Shown: positions 9,933-17,259 of the stretch, piece by piece
Layout: every line of letters starts with the position of its first letter
How positions within the stretch are numbered: the first letter of the stretch is position 1
From: Candidatus Taylorbacteria bacterium RIFCSPHIGHO2_01_FULL_46_22b
GTDB lineage: Bacteria > Patescibacteriota > Minisyncoccia > Phycocordibacterales > DSPV01
Assembly: GCA_001820875.1 (NCBI GenBank)
Contig: MHRF01000001.1
Location: forward strand, 56,899-104,826
Reading direction: 5' to 3'
Length of the DNA: 47,928 nucleotides
Position numbers and translations under genes: made by a program
The notes under the pieces: model-generated
What the model was told of the DNA's origin: nothing
What the model saw: the letters and a program-made list of their open reading frames with translations, nothing else
The model's database searches: none

Positions 9933-11093
9933 TTACCGAGATAACAGGAAATGCCGATACCCCATAAAAGAAAGTGCTCCAAGTGCGGCGAGGAAGAACC
10001 CAAACCAGATGAGCAGTCCGACATACGGGACAAGACCAATAATACTCAAGCCCAGTACACCAAGCACGGCACTCCACCAAGAAACTACCGGCCCCATGGG
10101 TTTGCGAAAAACTTTCTGTTGGACGATAGAGGCGAACAGTACGCCGGCATACACTTGCGCAATTAATATCAAAAGTCCCCACACGGCCATCATGATGGCA
10201 GAAATAAGTCCTCCAAAAATCGTAATCAAAATAATGATGCTCGCAAATGGAACCACAATCAGCACCACAAATCCAACCAACACCATTTTCCAAAAACCAG
10301 CTAAAGAATTATTGACGAGACTGACAGAAACCCTTCTGAAAACTAACACAAAGAGTAGCGCCGCAGTCATCAACAACAATATTCTGATTACAAACGCAAC
10401 ACCAAACAGTCCTGCAAAAAATCCGTGCACATCGCGAGCGGATAAGAGCGGCGCGGAATATTCAAAATGAGTTTCTCCGGTAATAACCGCCTGTGAATCA
10501 ATGAGAGCTTCTTGGGAAGACTGGTAAGTTATATCACCGTCAATAACAGCATTCGGGCCAATGCGCACTTGTCCAGCAGCATATACGTGTACATTTCCAG
10601 ATATATGCCCATCAATAAATACATCCCCTCCAGCTAAATAGGCGCTCTTCCCGACACTACCAAGTAAAGAAACTTGTCCGCCAGCAATGAGCGCATCTCC
10701 TAAAATTTTCACTGTCGGCAATACCGATATGTCTCCGCCAATTAGGAGCGTGTCTCCTGAAACTGAACTTGTAAGTGTTAACTTACCGCCAACCGCCCGT
10801 ATATTTTCTGAAACAGGTCCCAATACTTCAACGGTTCCACCTGCCACAAACAACGTTCCTGAAATTGGTCCCGAAAAAGTAGCTGCCCCTGCAGCAACAG
10901 TAACATCGCCGTCAACTGGCGCAGATACAATAGCAGTTCCAACTGCCATATAGACATTCGGATTGACTATTTCCCCTAATGGAAGTGCTGCTTCCTCTCC
11001 TACCCGTACAGTTGCAGCAGATACTGAAAATGCAAACGACAGAGAAACAAACACTGCCAATACTATGGCGCGGCGTGCAAATACTGAAATCAT
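9933..11093 (-). CDS. Polymer-forming (bactofilin-like) surface protein with C-terminal TM helices
   Basis: Repeating GDVTVAAGAATFSGPISGTLFVAGGTVEVLGPVSENIRAVGGKL beta-repeats, signal peptide, multiple C-terminal TM segments. Confidence 0.7.
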   Translation of the reverse strand: MISVFARRAIVLAVFVSLSFAFSVSAATVRVGEEAALPLGEIVNPNVYMAVGTAIVSAPVDGDVTVAAGAATFSGPISGTLFVAGGTVEVLGPVSENIRAVGGKLTLTSSVSGDTLLIGGDISVLPTVKILGDALIAGGQVSLLGSVGKSAYLAGGDVFIDGHISGNVHVYAAGQVRIGPNAVIDGDITYQSSQEALIDSQAVITGETHFEYSAPLLSARDVHGFFAGLFGVAFVIRILLLMTAALLFVLVFRRVSVSLVNNSLAGFWKMVLVGFVVLIVVPFASIIILITIFGGLISAIMMAVWGLLILIAQVYAGVLFASIVQQKVFRKPMGPVVSWWSAVLGVLGLSIIGLVPYVGLLIWFGFFLAALGALSFMGYRHFLLSR

Positions 11094-11171
11094 GGACACA
11101 GTATAACAAAATAAAATCGACTCGTCCTGTCTATACAAAAGTGAAGAAAAAACTGAAATAAGCTGTCGAAA

Positions 11172-11624
11172 CTACATTTCCGCGGGACTACGAGAAATCT
11201 GCAGATACCCGAGAGTTGAAACAATAAACACGAGACTAGAGGTAAGCACAGAAAACATGCAGTAGATACAGGCCGCATGGAGCACAAATAATTGTACGTA
11301 CAAAAGCCACATCGAGAACAGAAACGCGGGGATTGCAGCAAAGAAAATCAGCTTCAGAGCTTGGTTGTTTCTCCGATCAAGAAAGATAAGTGTGAGCAAA
11401 AAAACCGCGAAATAAAAGAGAAGTCCGAGCAATGCGATTGGTATCGGGCCGATAGTTGAGTAGCTACTCGAGGTCACTGTATCGCATCCAGAAAATAGAA
11501 CGCAGGGGGGAATCTCTCCTTTGAAATGCTTAACCGTCAAGTATGCGGTATCGGCAAATCCAAACAAGCTAACCAAAAGCAGCGCCCACGGTCCCCAGCT
11601 AGTTACTTTTCGCAATAATTTCAT
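11172..11624 (-). CDS. Vitamin K epoxide reductase (VKOR) family protein
   Basis: Four TM; HFKGEIPPCVLFSGCDTVTSSSYSTIGPIPIALLGLLFY and HAACIYCMFS (CxxC). Confidence 0.88.
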   Translation of the reverse strand: MKLLRKVTSWGPWALLLVSLFGFADTAYLTVKHFKGEIPPCVLFSGCDTVTSSSYSTIGPIPIALLGLLFYFAVFLLTLIFLDRRNNQALKLIFFAAIPAFLFSMWLLYVQLFVLHAACIYCMFSVLTSSLVFIVSTLGYLQISRSPAEM

Positions 11625-12282
11625 CAATCTGTTGTTTAAACGACGCAAGTCCGGTAGGATTCTGCAACTTATACCCGTTCATAAAGAATGTCGGGGTGGC
11701 GTTCACTTCGGCAGCAACACCCCCGCGATACTGTTCCATTACCTTGTCCGCAACTTCAGCTTTCTCTATGTCAGAGCTAAATTGAGTCGCATTTAGACCA
11801 AGGCGGGCTGCGTACACTGCAAATAATTTCTTAGCGGCAGATTCATCGGCAGCTGCTACCCATTCCGTTTGGTTCTCAAACAAAATTCGATACATCTCCC
11901 AAAACTTCCCTTGCATTCCCGCGGCTTCTGATGCCGCAGACGCGCTGGGCGCATACGGATGTTGAGCAAGAGGAAAATGTCGATACACAAATTTAATCTC
12001 TCCTGAATACTCTTTGACTACTTGTTCAACAAGCGGGAAATAGCTTGCACATGCAGGACACTGAAAATCGCTGTATTCAATAAGTACATTGGTCGAAGTT
12101 GCAGAACCAATAACCCAATCGCTTTCTGAAACAGGCGGAAGCGAAGCAACAGGCTTAGATTCAGGTGCTTCCCCTGGCTTTGCACCCGCAAGCAAAAAAG
12201 CTCCGATTATCACAGCAGTTAAGACCAGAGCCCCTCCCACCCAAAGACCTATGCGTTTCCCTGATAGTTGGTTTGCATCCAT
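11599..12282 (-). CDS. DsbA/thioredoxin-fold disulfide oxidoreductase (Thioredoxin_4)
   Basis: TNVLIEYSDFQCPACASYFPLVEQVVKEYSGEIKFVYRHFPLAQHPYA, VNATPTFFMNGYKL. Confidence 0.9.
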   Translation of the reverse strand: MDANQLSGKRIGLWVGGALVLTAVIIGAFLLAGAKPGEAPESKPVASLPPVSESDWVIGSATSTNVLIEYSDFQCPACASYFPLVEQVVKEYSGEIKFVYRHFPLAQHPYAPSASAASEAAGMQGKFWEMYRILFENQTEWVAAADESAAKKLFAVYAARLGLNATQFSSDIEKAEVADKVMEQYRGGVAAEVNATPTFFMNGYKLQNPTGLASFKQQIDEIIAKSN

Positions 12283-12364
12283 ATATCCTATAGTTAAAAG
12301 TTAACACGGCCAGTATAACACAGAGGGATTAGAGAATCAGCTTCACATATCTGAAAGAGTAGCG

Positions 12365-13354
12365 TCAGACATCCCCCACCTTTTGCAATAAAAACTGCTG
12401 AAGACGGTAGGTCTTAGCGTGACTACAAAGGCCGAGGTATGAGGGAAGGTTTTGTTTGCTCACCTGCGCAAACATTCTATGTTTTGTTCGTGTACGCACA
12501 ACCGTTCGATGTGGCAAAACCACATAACCCAAGAAATCAACGCCACTCTTAATTTTCCGGAAAATAACTTTTCGGTCATGCAACTCAAGATGGAGACGCT
12601 CTCGCACATCTCTTACGATATATCGTAAGAGAACGTCTAATTGTTTCCTATCGGTAGAAAGTAAGACAAAATCATCGCAATAGCGAATGTAATATGCAAC
12701 TTTGAGTTCGTGCTTAATAAATTGATCAAGCTCGTTCAAGTAGACATTTGTGAATAATTGACTCGTAACATTGCCGAGAGGTAATCCTTTTCCAAACTCT
12801 GTTTCAAACGAATCAATGATTTTATATATTAAACTGAGCAATCGTCCATCAGTGATCCTCCGCCGTATTAAACTTTTTAGGACACTGTGATCAATTGAAT
12901 CAAAAAATTTCCGGATATCGCACTTAAGCGCGAATCCTAGCTTTCGATGATTTAAAGTTACCTTTCGGGAAAATTCCTCAAGTCTCTTTACTGCTTTATG
13001 TGTCCCGCCATTTATCCTAGAGGAATACGAATCAAAAATGAAAGTCGGGTCAAAAATTTTATACAATTTTCTATACACGGCTTGAAACAACACTCGGTCG
13101 CGAACGCTGGCTTTGTGAATTACCCGTGGCTTCGGGTCATTGATTCGAAACGCAACATATGGGTCAGGCTTCCATGACTGATGGGCGAGTTCATGATTCA
13201 GTTGAAATAAATTATCTTCTAGAGTAAGCTCAAATCTCAAAACATCAGCTTTCTTATGCTTCCCTTTCCGAAATTCTTTCCACGCCAACAATAAATTATC
13301 AATCGAAATTACATCATTAAAATTCAAACCATGACGACCCCCCCCCAACGACAT
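12365..13354 (-). CDS. DGR-type reverse transcriptase
   Basis: KPRVIHKASVRDRVLFQAVYRKLYKIFDPTFIFDSYSSRINGGTHKAVKRL, ALKCDIRKFFDSIDH, GLPLGNVTSQLFTNVYLNELDQF, YIRYCDDFVLLS, SGVDFLGYV; the IDH...GNVTSQLF and YxDD-type motifs are group II/DGR RT-like. The ATG at 13352-13354 is the first in-frame start. Confidence 0.93.
   Translation of the reverse strand: MSLGGGRHGLNFNDVISIDNLLLAWKEFRKGKHKKADVLRFELTLEDNLFQLNHELAHQSWKPDPYVAFRINDPKPRVIHKASVRDRVLFQAVYRKLYKIFDPTFIFDSYSSRINGGTHKAVKRLEEFSRKVTLNHRKLGFALKCDIRKFFDSIDHSVLKSLIRRRITDGRLLSLIYKIIDSFETEFGKGLPLGNVTSQLFTNVYLNELDQFIKHELKVAYYIRYCDDFVLLSTDRKQLDVLLRYIVRDVRERLHLELHDRKVIFRKIKSGVDFLGYVVLPHRTVVRTRTKHRMFAQVSKQNLPSYLGLCSHAKTYRLQQFLLQKVGDV
12609..12632. 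promoter_or_regulatory. 24-bp perfect palindrome TCTCTTACGATATATCGTAAGAGA inside the RT coding sequence
   Basis: Identical to the central 24 bp of the palindrome at 15460-15489; shares a 20-bp core with 15001-15032. Confidence 0.85.
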
Positions 13355-13355
13355 T

Positions 13356-13697
13356 TTGCCGATTATCCATTGCATTAGCATACTATATAAAGAACTGTAT
13401 GCTACCGCAGACAAATTTCCGAAACAGCACAAGCTCGGTATTCATGCTGAAATATTGCGTCAATCTCTAAAAATCCTATCGCTCGCCGTTGAGGCGGCCT
13501 TCAAATCAAAATTTTTAAAACTGCCTATATTGGAGAAACTGCGAATAGAAATTGAGATATTAAAACATCTTGTCCGCACTGAAAACGAATTGAAAATTAT
13601 AGACACCAAAATCTATCTCCGCCTATCCGAACAGCTCGTTGAGATTTCCAAAATGACGAGCGGGTGGCTAAAATTCATAACGCAAAAAGGAGTTTGA
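13356..13697 (+). CDS. Avd-like four-helix-bundle DGR accessory protein (non-ATG start or frameshifted N-terminus)
   Basis: LPIIHCISILYKELYATADKFPKQHKLGIHAEILRQSLKILSLAVEAAFKS...LEKLRIEIEILKHLVRTENELKIIDTKIYLRLSEQLVEISKMTSGWLKF; typical Avd/S23-like pattern next to a DGR RT. Confidence 0.85.
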   Translation: MPIIHCISILYKELYATADKFPKQHKLGIHAEILRQSLKILSLAVEAAFKSKFLKLPILEKLRIEIEILKHLVRTENELKIIDTKIYLRLSEQLVEISKMTSGWLKFITQKGV

Positions 13698-13711
13698 AGC
13701 TCCTTTTTGCG
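13681..13711. terminator. 12-bp perfect hairpin abutting TR; Avd stop codon lies in its loop
   Basis: CGCAAAAAGGAG-TTTGAAG-CTCCTTTTTGCG. Confidence 0.75.
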
Positions 13712-13712
13712 A

Positions 13713-13835
13713 GAAACTTCACGAGAACGAAGGTTCGGATTCGCATTCTGCAGATTGTACCTGTTCACGTAGAACTTCTCATTGTCTGGATTCCAGTTGA
13801 CCTTCACCGCATCGCCGTCAACATCAATCGAACCT
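13713..13835 (-). repeat. DGR template repeat (TR)
   Basis: Near-repeat of 14071-14193; 17 of 18 mismatches are at adenines of the minus-strand TR. Confidence 0.93.
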
Positions 13836-14012
13836 TGTTGCCCGCGTCCGTCCACATCTCCGAGAATCTTTTGCAAAACTCTCTGTGTCCCACTCAGGGT
13901 ACTTTGATCATAGTATAGACGCGGGCAAGCAGTTTCTTTGTTATTGGCAAATTGTTATCCCAATTGTCGGAACCAATTTCATAGCCGGATTAAATAGTAA
14001 CATAAAGAAAAT

Positions 14013-14036
14013 CCACGGCGAAAGCATTCGCCGTGG
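14013..14036. other. Hairpin/cruciform downstream of VR
   Basis: CCACGGCGAA-AGCA-TTCGCCGTGG: 10-bp perfect stem, 4-nt loop, 34 bp beyond the VR end. Confidence 0.7.
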
Positions 14037-14070
14037 GTGTGCTAAAGGGAACAAAGCCCAAGGTTAAAGG

Positions 14071-14193
14071 GAAACTGCACGAGAACGAAGGTCCGGATCC
14101 GCATACTGCAGATTGTACCTGTCCACGTCGAACTACTCACCGCCTGGACCCCAGCGGACCCTCACCGCACCGCCGCCAACATCAACCGAACCT
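14071..14193 (-). repeat. DGR variable region (VR), 3' end of the target gene
   Basis: Hand alignment to TR (offset 358 bp). Confidence 0.93.
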
Positions 14194-14801
14194 GTAAGTG
14201 TCGCGGTAGCTTCGGGGTCAATGTGCTTCTTGTGTTCAGTGTAATGCTGATCCTCGAACAAGAGAGCCTCAGTTGCCCGCATCATTTCAACGCGGTCGCG
14301 GAAGTTATCTTCCCACGAACGATTCTGAAGTTCCACATCTGCTTCCTGTCGCCCACCGTGAAGCAGAGCGTAGTGCCCAAGACGACGGCGATCATTCGGA
14401 ATCAGATGGTTGAGGGATTTGCTTTCGTCCCACTTCCAAACCTTGAATTTCGCCTCACTCTTCCATTTACTGAAAACATCTTCCGGTCCGGCGAAATATG
14501 ACGGCAGAACAAGAATGGTCTTCAGGTAGCCTTTCGGCCGTGGAACGTAGATGGAGCCGAACTCGTTGTCGCCGTAGGAAAGAAGCCAGCGTTCGCGATA
14601 GTATTTGAGTTGCGCCTCGATCTGTCGCGAGTACGCTTTTGCTGCATTCTCGAATGGGTCTTGGTGGGCGTTGCAACGCGACAATTCGTCGAGCGATAAC
14701 GCCTCCGATTCCATTTGAGCGATGGTGTCTCCGAGCAATCTAAGCGCCTTTTTTGTTTCGGCGGGAAGAGTGCTACCAGTAGTTAGAGCGGTTGTGCTCA
14801 T
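14133..14801 (-). CDS. DGR target (variable) protein, truncated by an in-frame TAG inside the VR
   Basis: C-terminus TGSVDVGGGAVRVRWGPGGE* then in-frame FDVDRYNLQYADPDLRSRAVSL*; TR encodes VNWNPDNEKFYVNRYNLQNANPNLRSREVS, typical of DGR C-type-lectin C-termini. Confidence 0.9.
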   Translation of the reverse strand: MSTTALTTGSTLPAETKKALRLLGDTIAQMESEALSLDELSRCNAHQDPFENAAKAYSRQIEAQLKYYRERWLLSYGDNEFGSIYVPRPKGYLKTILVLPSYFAGPEDVFSKWKSEAKFKVWKWDESKSLNHLIPNDRRRLGHYALLHGGRQEADVELQNRSWEDNFRDRVEMMRATEALLFEDQHYTEHKKHIDPEATATLTGSVDVGGGAVRVRWGPGGE

Positions 14802-15000
14802 GGTACCAGCCTTTCTTTGTTTTAGTTTTTACCAATGAACAGTCGAAATCAAGCCCGAAAGCTCAACTTTCTGTCCAGTAGCACTTTACCATAATTGATA
14901 GGGTTTGTAAAGAATATCAGTTATTTAAACCTTCCATTCAAAATAATGTTCTTGTATTCTTCCCTTCGCATCGTAAAAACATCTGCCAAAACCAGTAGTT

Positions 15001-15032
15001 TCCATATCTTACGATATATCGTAAGATATGGA
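15001..15032. promoter_or_regulatory. 32-bp perfect palindrome overlapping the start of the TrpR-like gene (candidate operator)
   Basis: TCCATATCTTACGATATATCGTAAGATATGGA; contains the ATG at 15028. Confidence 0.85.
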
Positions 15033-15420
15033 TATGCCGCATATATCAAAACGACTACTTGAACAGAAAAAATTTCTTGATATCCACAAAGAACTCTTCA
15101 AGGTTATTACGCAACTTTCTCGTTCTGGAAAGACTAGCGTTGCGCTGGGCACACTCCTCACCAAAACCGAAAAATTAATGATTGCGAAACGATTAGCAAT
15201 CATCTGCATGCTCGACCAAAAAGAATCAACGTATGCTATCGAACAAGTGTTAAAAGTAAGTCCTTCGACAGTTGCTAGAATATTCCTTCAATACGAACGG
15301 GGTATTTATTCAGAACTGCTCAGAGAAATCCGAAAACAAAAGAGCTTTTGGATACAACTCGAGAAGATCATTCCCCCACGAGTCGGTAGAAATCGTTTTA
15401 AAAATTTCCTACAATTCTAA
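15028..15420 (+). CDS. TrpR/YerC-YecD-like helix-turn-helix regulator
   Basis: LLTKTEKLMIAKRLAIICMLDQKESTYAIEQVLKVSPSTVARIFLQYERG resembles the Trp-repressor-type HTH. Confidence 0.75.
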   Translation: MDMPHISKRLLEQKKFLDIHKELFKVITQLSRSGKTSVALGTLLTKTEKLMIAKRLAIICMLDQKESTYAIEQVLKVSPSTVARIFLQYERGIYSELLREIRKQKSFWIQLEKIIPPRVGRNRFKNFLQF

Positions 15421-15459
15421 GCTAACTACATCGTAACAACCTAACTGAAAGATCCCGCT

Positions 15460-15489
15460 CTATCTCTTACGATATATCGTAAGAGATAG
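15460..15489. promoter_or_regulatory. 30-bp perfect palindrome just downstream of the TrpR-like gene
   Basis: CTATCTCTTACGATATATCGTAAGAGATAG. Confidence 0.85.
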
Positions 15490-15520
15490 GTATAGGAACA
15501 AGAGTAACAAATATTTACTC

Positions 15521-15660
15521 CTCTCGGCCAGAAATTCGACTCTTACAGAGTCAGTACCCCGATTGGTTTTTCTTTTCGCACAAGTGCTCAAGAAAAAGCT
15601 CAATCGGGCTTCGATTCTTGCACGGACGCGCTTAGGCACGTCCTCGAGAGGATTATTCCG
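15521..15660 (-). repeat. tRNA-tail structured repeat unit (Arg copy)
   Basis: Contains a tRNA-Arg 3'-end copy (ctctcggccagaaattcgac), hairpin gactcttacagagtc, core ccccgattggtttttcttttcgcacaagtgctcaagaaaaagctcaatcgggc and inverted T-arm ttcgattcttg. Confidence 0.8.
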
Positions 15661-15673
15661 TTTCACTCCACAA

Positions 15674-15745
15674 TCCTCTCGGCCAGAATCGAACTGGCAT
15701 CGTCTCCTTCGGAGGGAGACATCCTATCCATTGAACGACGAGAGG
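15674..15745 (-). tRNA. tRNA-Arg(CCG)
   Basis: Minus strand CCTCTCGTCGTTCAATGGATAGGATGTCTCCCTCCGAAGGAGACGATGCCAGTTCGATTCTGGCCGAGAGGA; anticodon loop CTCCGAA. Confidence 0.93.
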
Positions 15746-15805
15746 TTGTCTTATAACTTCCATACAATAGAGGGTATCTGGATATCAGGCAAGCATATTT
15801 AAACT

Positions 15806-16360
15806 CTATGCATCAAACCGATAATCGGCAATTGAAAACAGGTCAACACCATAATATTTTTTGTGGACCACGGCCTGATCTTCAAACACCGCTTTCTCCC
15901 ACGAAAGTCCCAGAAGTTCGGCTCCCTTTCGTACACCTGCTTCACTTGGCGCTTCGATCTCAAGCACCATAGGAATTTTGGGCCACTCATCAATGTCAAA
16001 TGTCGTATCACCATGCGTAAATGTCTTCCGTTTTTTCTCCTGAAAACGAACAAGTGGCAGGCCTATTGCAGTCAAAAATTTCACCGCATCCTCTGCAGAA
16101 GAAATATTCACCTCAACTTCTTCAGTGCTATCAACTCCCCATGTTGGATTTGCTTTGTATGTTAGCCAGTGTGTCTTGCCATCCGTGCGCACGCGCACCC
16201 GCCGGAACTGTTTCATCCATTCAGGGTGCGCAAAAATCCATTCTCTAAAAAAGAAATCACCAATTTGTTTTGCTCCAACTTCAGATAACTTCTTGAGAAG
16301 CTCTTTCTGATCGAGGTCAAGCCACCGCGCCTCTACTTCTTTGTGTTCGCTGTTCGACAT
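15806..16360 (-). CDS. CYTH-domain protein (CyaB/class IV adenylate cyclase-like)
   Basis: KEVEARWLDLDQKELLKKLSEVGAKQIGDFFF...RRVRVRTDGKTHWLTYKAN...FDIDEWPKIPMVLEIEAPSE. Confidence 0.85.
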   Translation of the reverse strand: MSNSEHKEVEARWLDLDQKELLKKLSEVGAKQIGDFFFREWIFAHPEWMKQFRRVRVRTDGKTHWLTYKANPTWGVDSTEEVEVNISSAEDAVKFLTAIGLPLVRFQEKKRKTFTHGDTTFDIDEWPKIPMVLEIEAPSEAGVRKGAELLGLSWEKAVFEDQAVVHKKYYGVDLFSIADYRFDA

Positions 16361-16377
16361 AAAGCGCGATTCGTTTA

Positions 16378-17208
16378 TTAATTACACACTCCTCCTTTTG
16401 GTACTGTGATGAGTTCTTTCACAGTAATTGCATTTTTATAATCCGCACCAAATCCATCTTCTGGCGCCGGAACAATTTTTCCAGAAATCACTATATAAAC
16501 AGGGGCATACGGATCTGTAGCAGTCGCCGCATTTGTATTGTAGGCACCCGTTAAATCTCTATAGGCAGGAGAGTCTCCCATCACCCAGTAATCAGTTTTT
16601 TCAGCGCACGACTTAAATGTCCGTGCTTCATGTCCCATAACTAAATTTCCATAGAAAACCGACTCACCTACCTCGAGTGGTTGAATTTCAGACAACACGC
16701 CGTATTTAACAAGAAGGTATTTGGTCACCCCTAAAGAAGGCTTTGCGGTCATGGGTTCCGAGGGTTTGCGATCTGCAAAATTCACTGCCGCAAGACCATC
16801 TTGTATCGAGATTGTATTGGGGGTAATTCGATCACCGAGTAAAATTGCATTCGTACCTTGGAAACCTCCTTCGCTCTGTATCGCAGCAACCGCATAAAAG
16901 AATGAGCCACTTCCCCCTCTCTCTTGCGTCAAAAATGAAACCGCGTCGAGCAACCCATCCCCCGTGACATCACCCAACACTGGCTCGCCAAATAGACGAG
17001 TGGTTACTACTGATGCAGAACCGAGCGCTGCTTCATGAGTTTCAATTCCATCTTTCAAAGTAACTGACTGTCCATCAATGACGTACGTCGAGTTCTTCGG
17101 ACTATCAGCCAGTTGTTCTTTCACCTCATCAGACGATTTAGGTCCAAGAACAAACAGGAGGGCGATAACCACACCGACAAATACAAGCACTCCAATGATT
17201 TTTTTCAT
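16378..17208 (-). CDS. Conserved hypothetical membrane-anchored protein
   Basis: Single N-terminal TM, DVTGDGLLDAVSFLTQERGGSGSFFYAVAAIQ. Confidence 0.6.
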   Translation of the reverse strand: MKKIIGVLVFVGVVIALLFVLGPKSSDEVKEQLADSPKNSTYVIDGQSVTLKDGIETHEAALGSASVVTTRLFGEPVLGDVTGDGLLDAVSFLTQERGGSGSFFYAVAAIQSEGGFQGTNAILLGDRITPNTISIQDGLAAVNFADRKPSEPMTAKPSLGVTKYLLVKYGVLSEIQPLEVGESVFYGNLVMGHEARTFKSCAEKTDYWVMGDSPAYRDLTGAYNTNAATATDPYAPVYIVISGKIVPAPEDGFGADYKNAITVKELITVPKGGVCN

Positions 17209-17259
17209 ATACGAAAAGTTATTGATTTCCTCATCTTAACACGCCCCCCAAAACAGAAC

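Noticed and set aside
13613-13876. 87-aa minus-strand ORF spanning TR as a real protein
   Set aside because: It is the TR read in frame, continuing antisense to Avd; better explained as template plus remnant of a duplicated target 3' end.
12290-15745. The DGR island as a tRNA-Arg-integrated element with an att copy at its far end
   Set aside because: Only a short cggccag match was found near 12308; no convincing attR and no integrase in the window.
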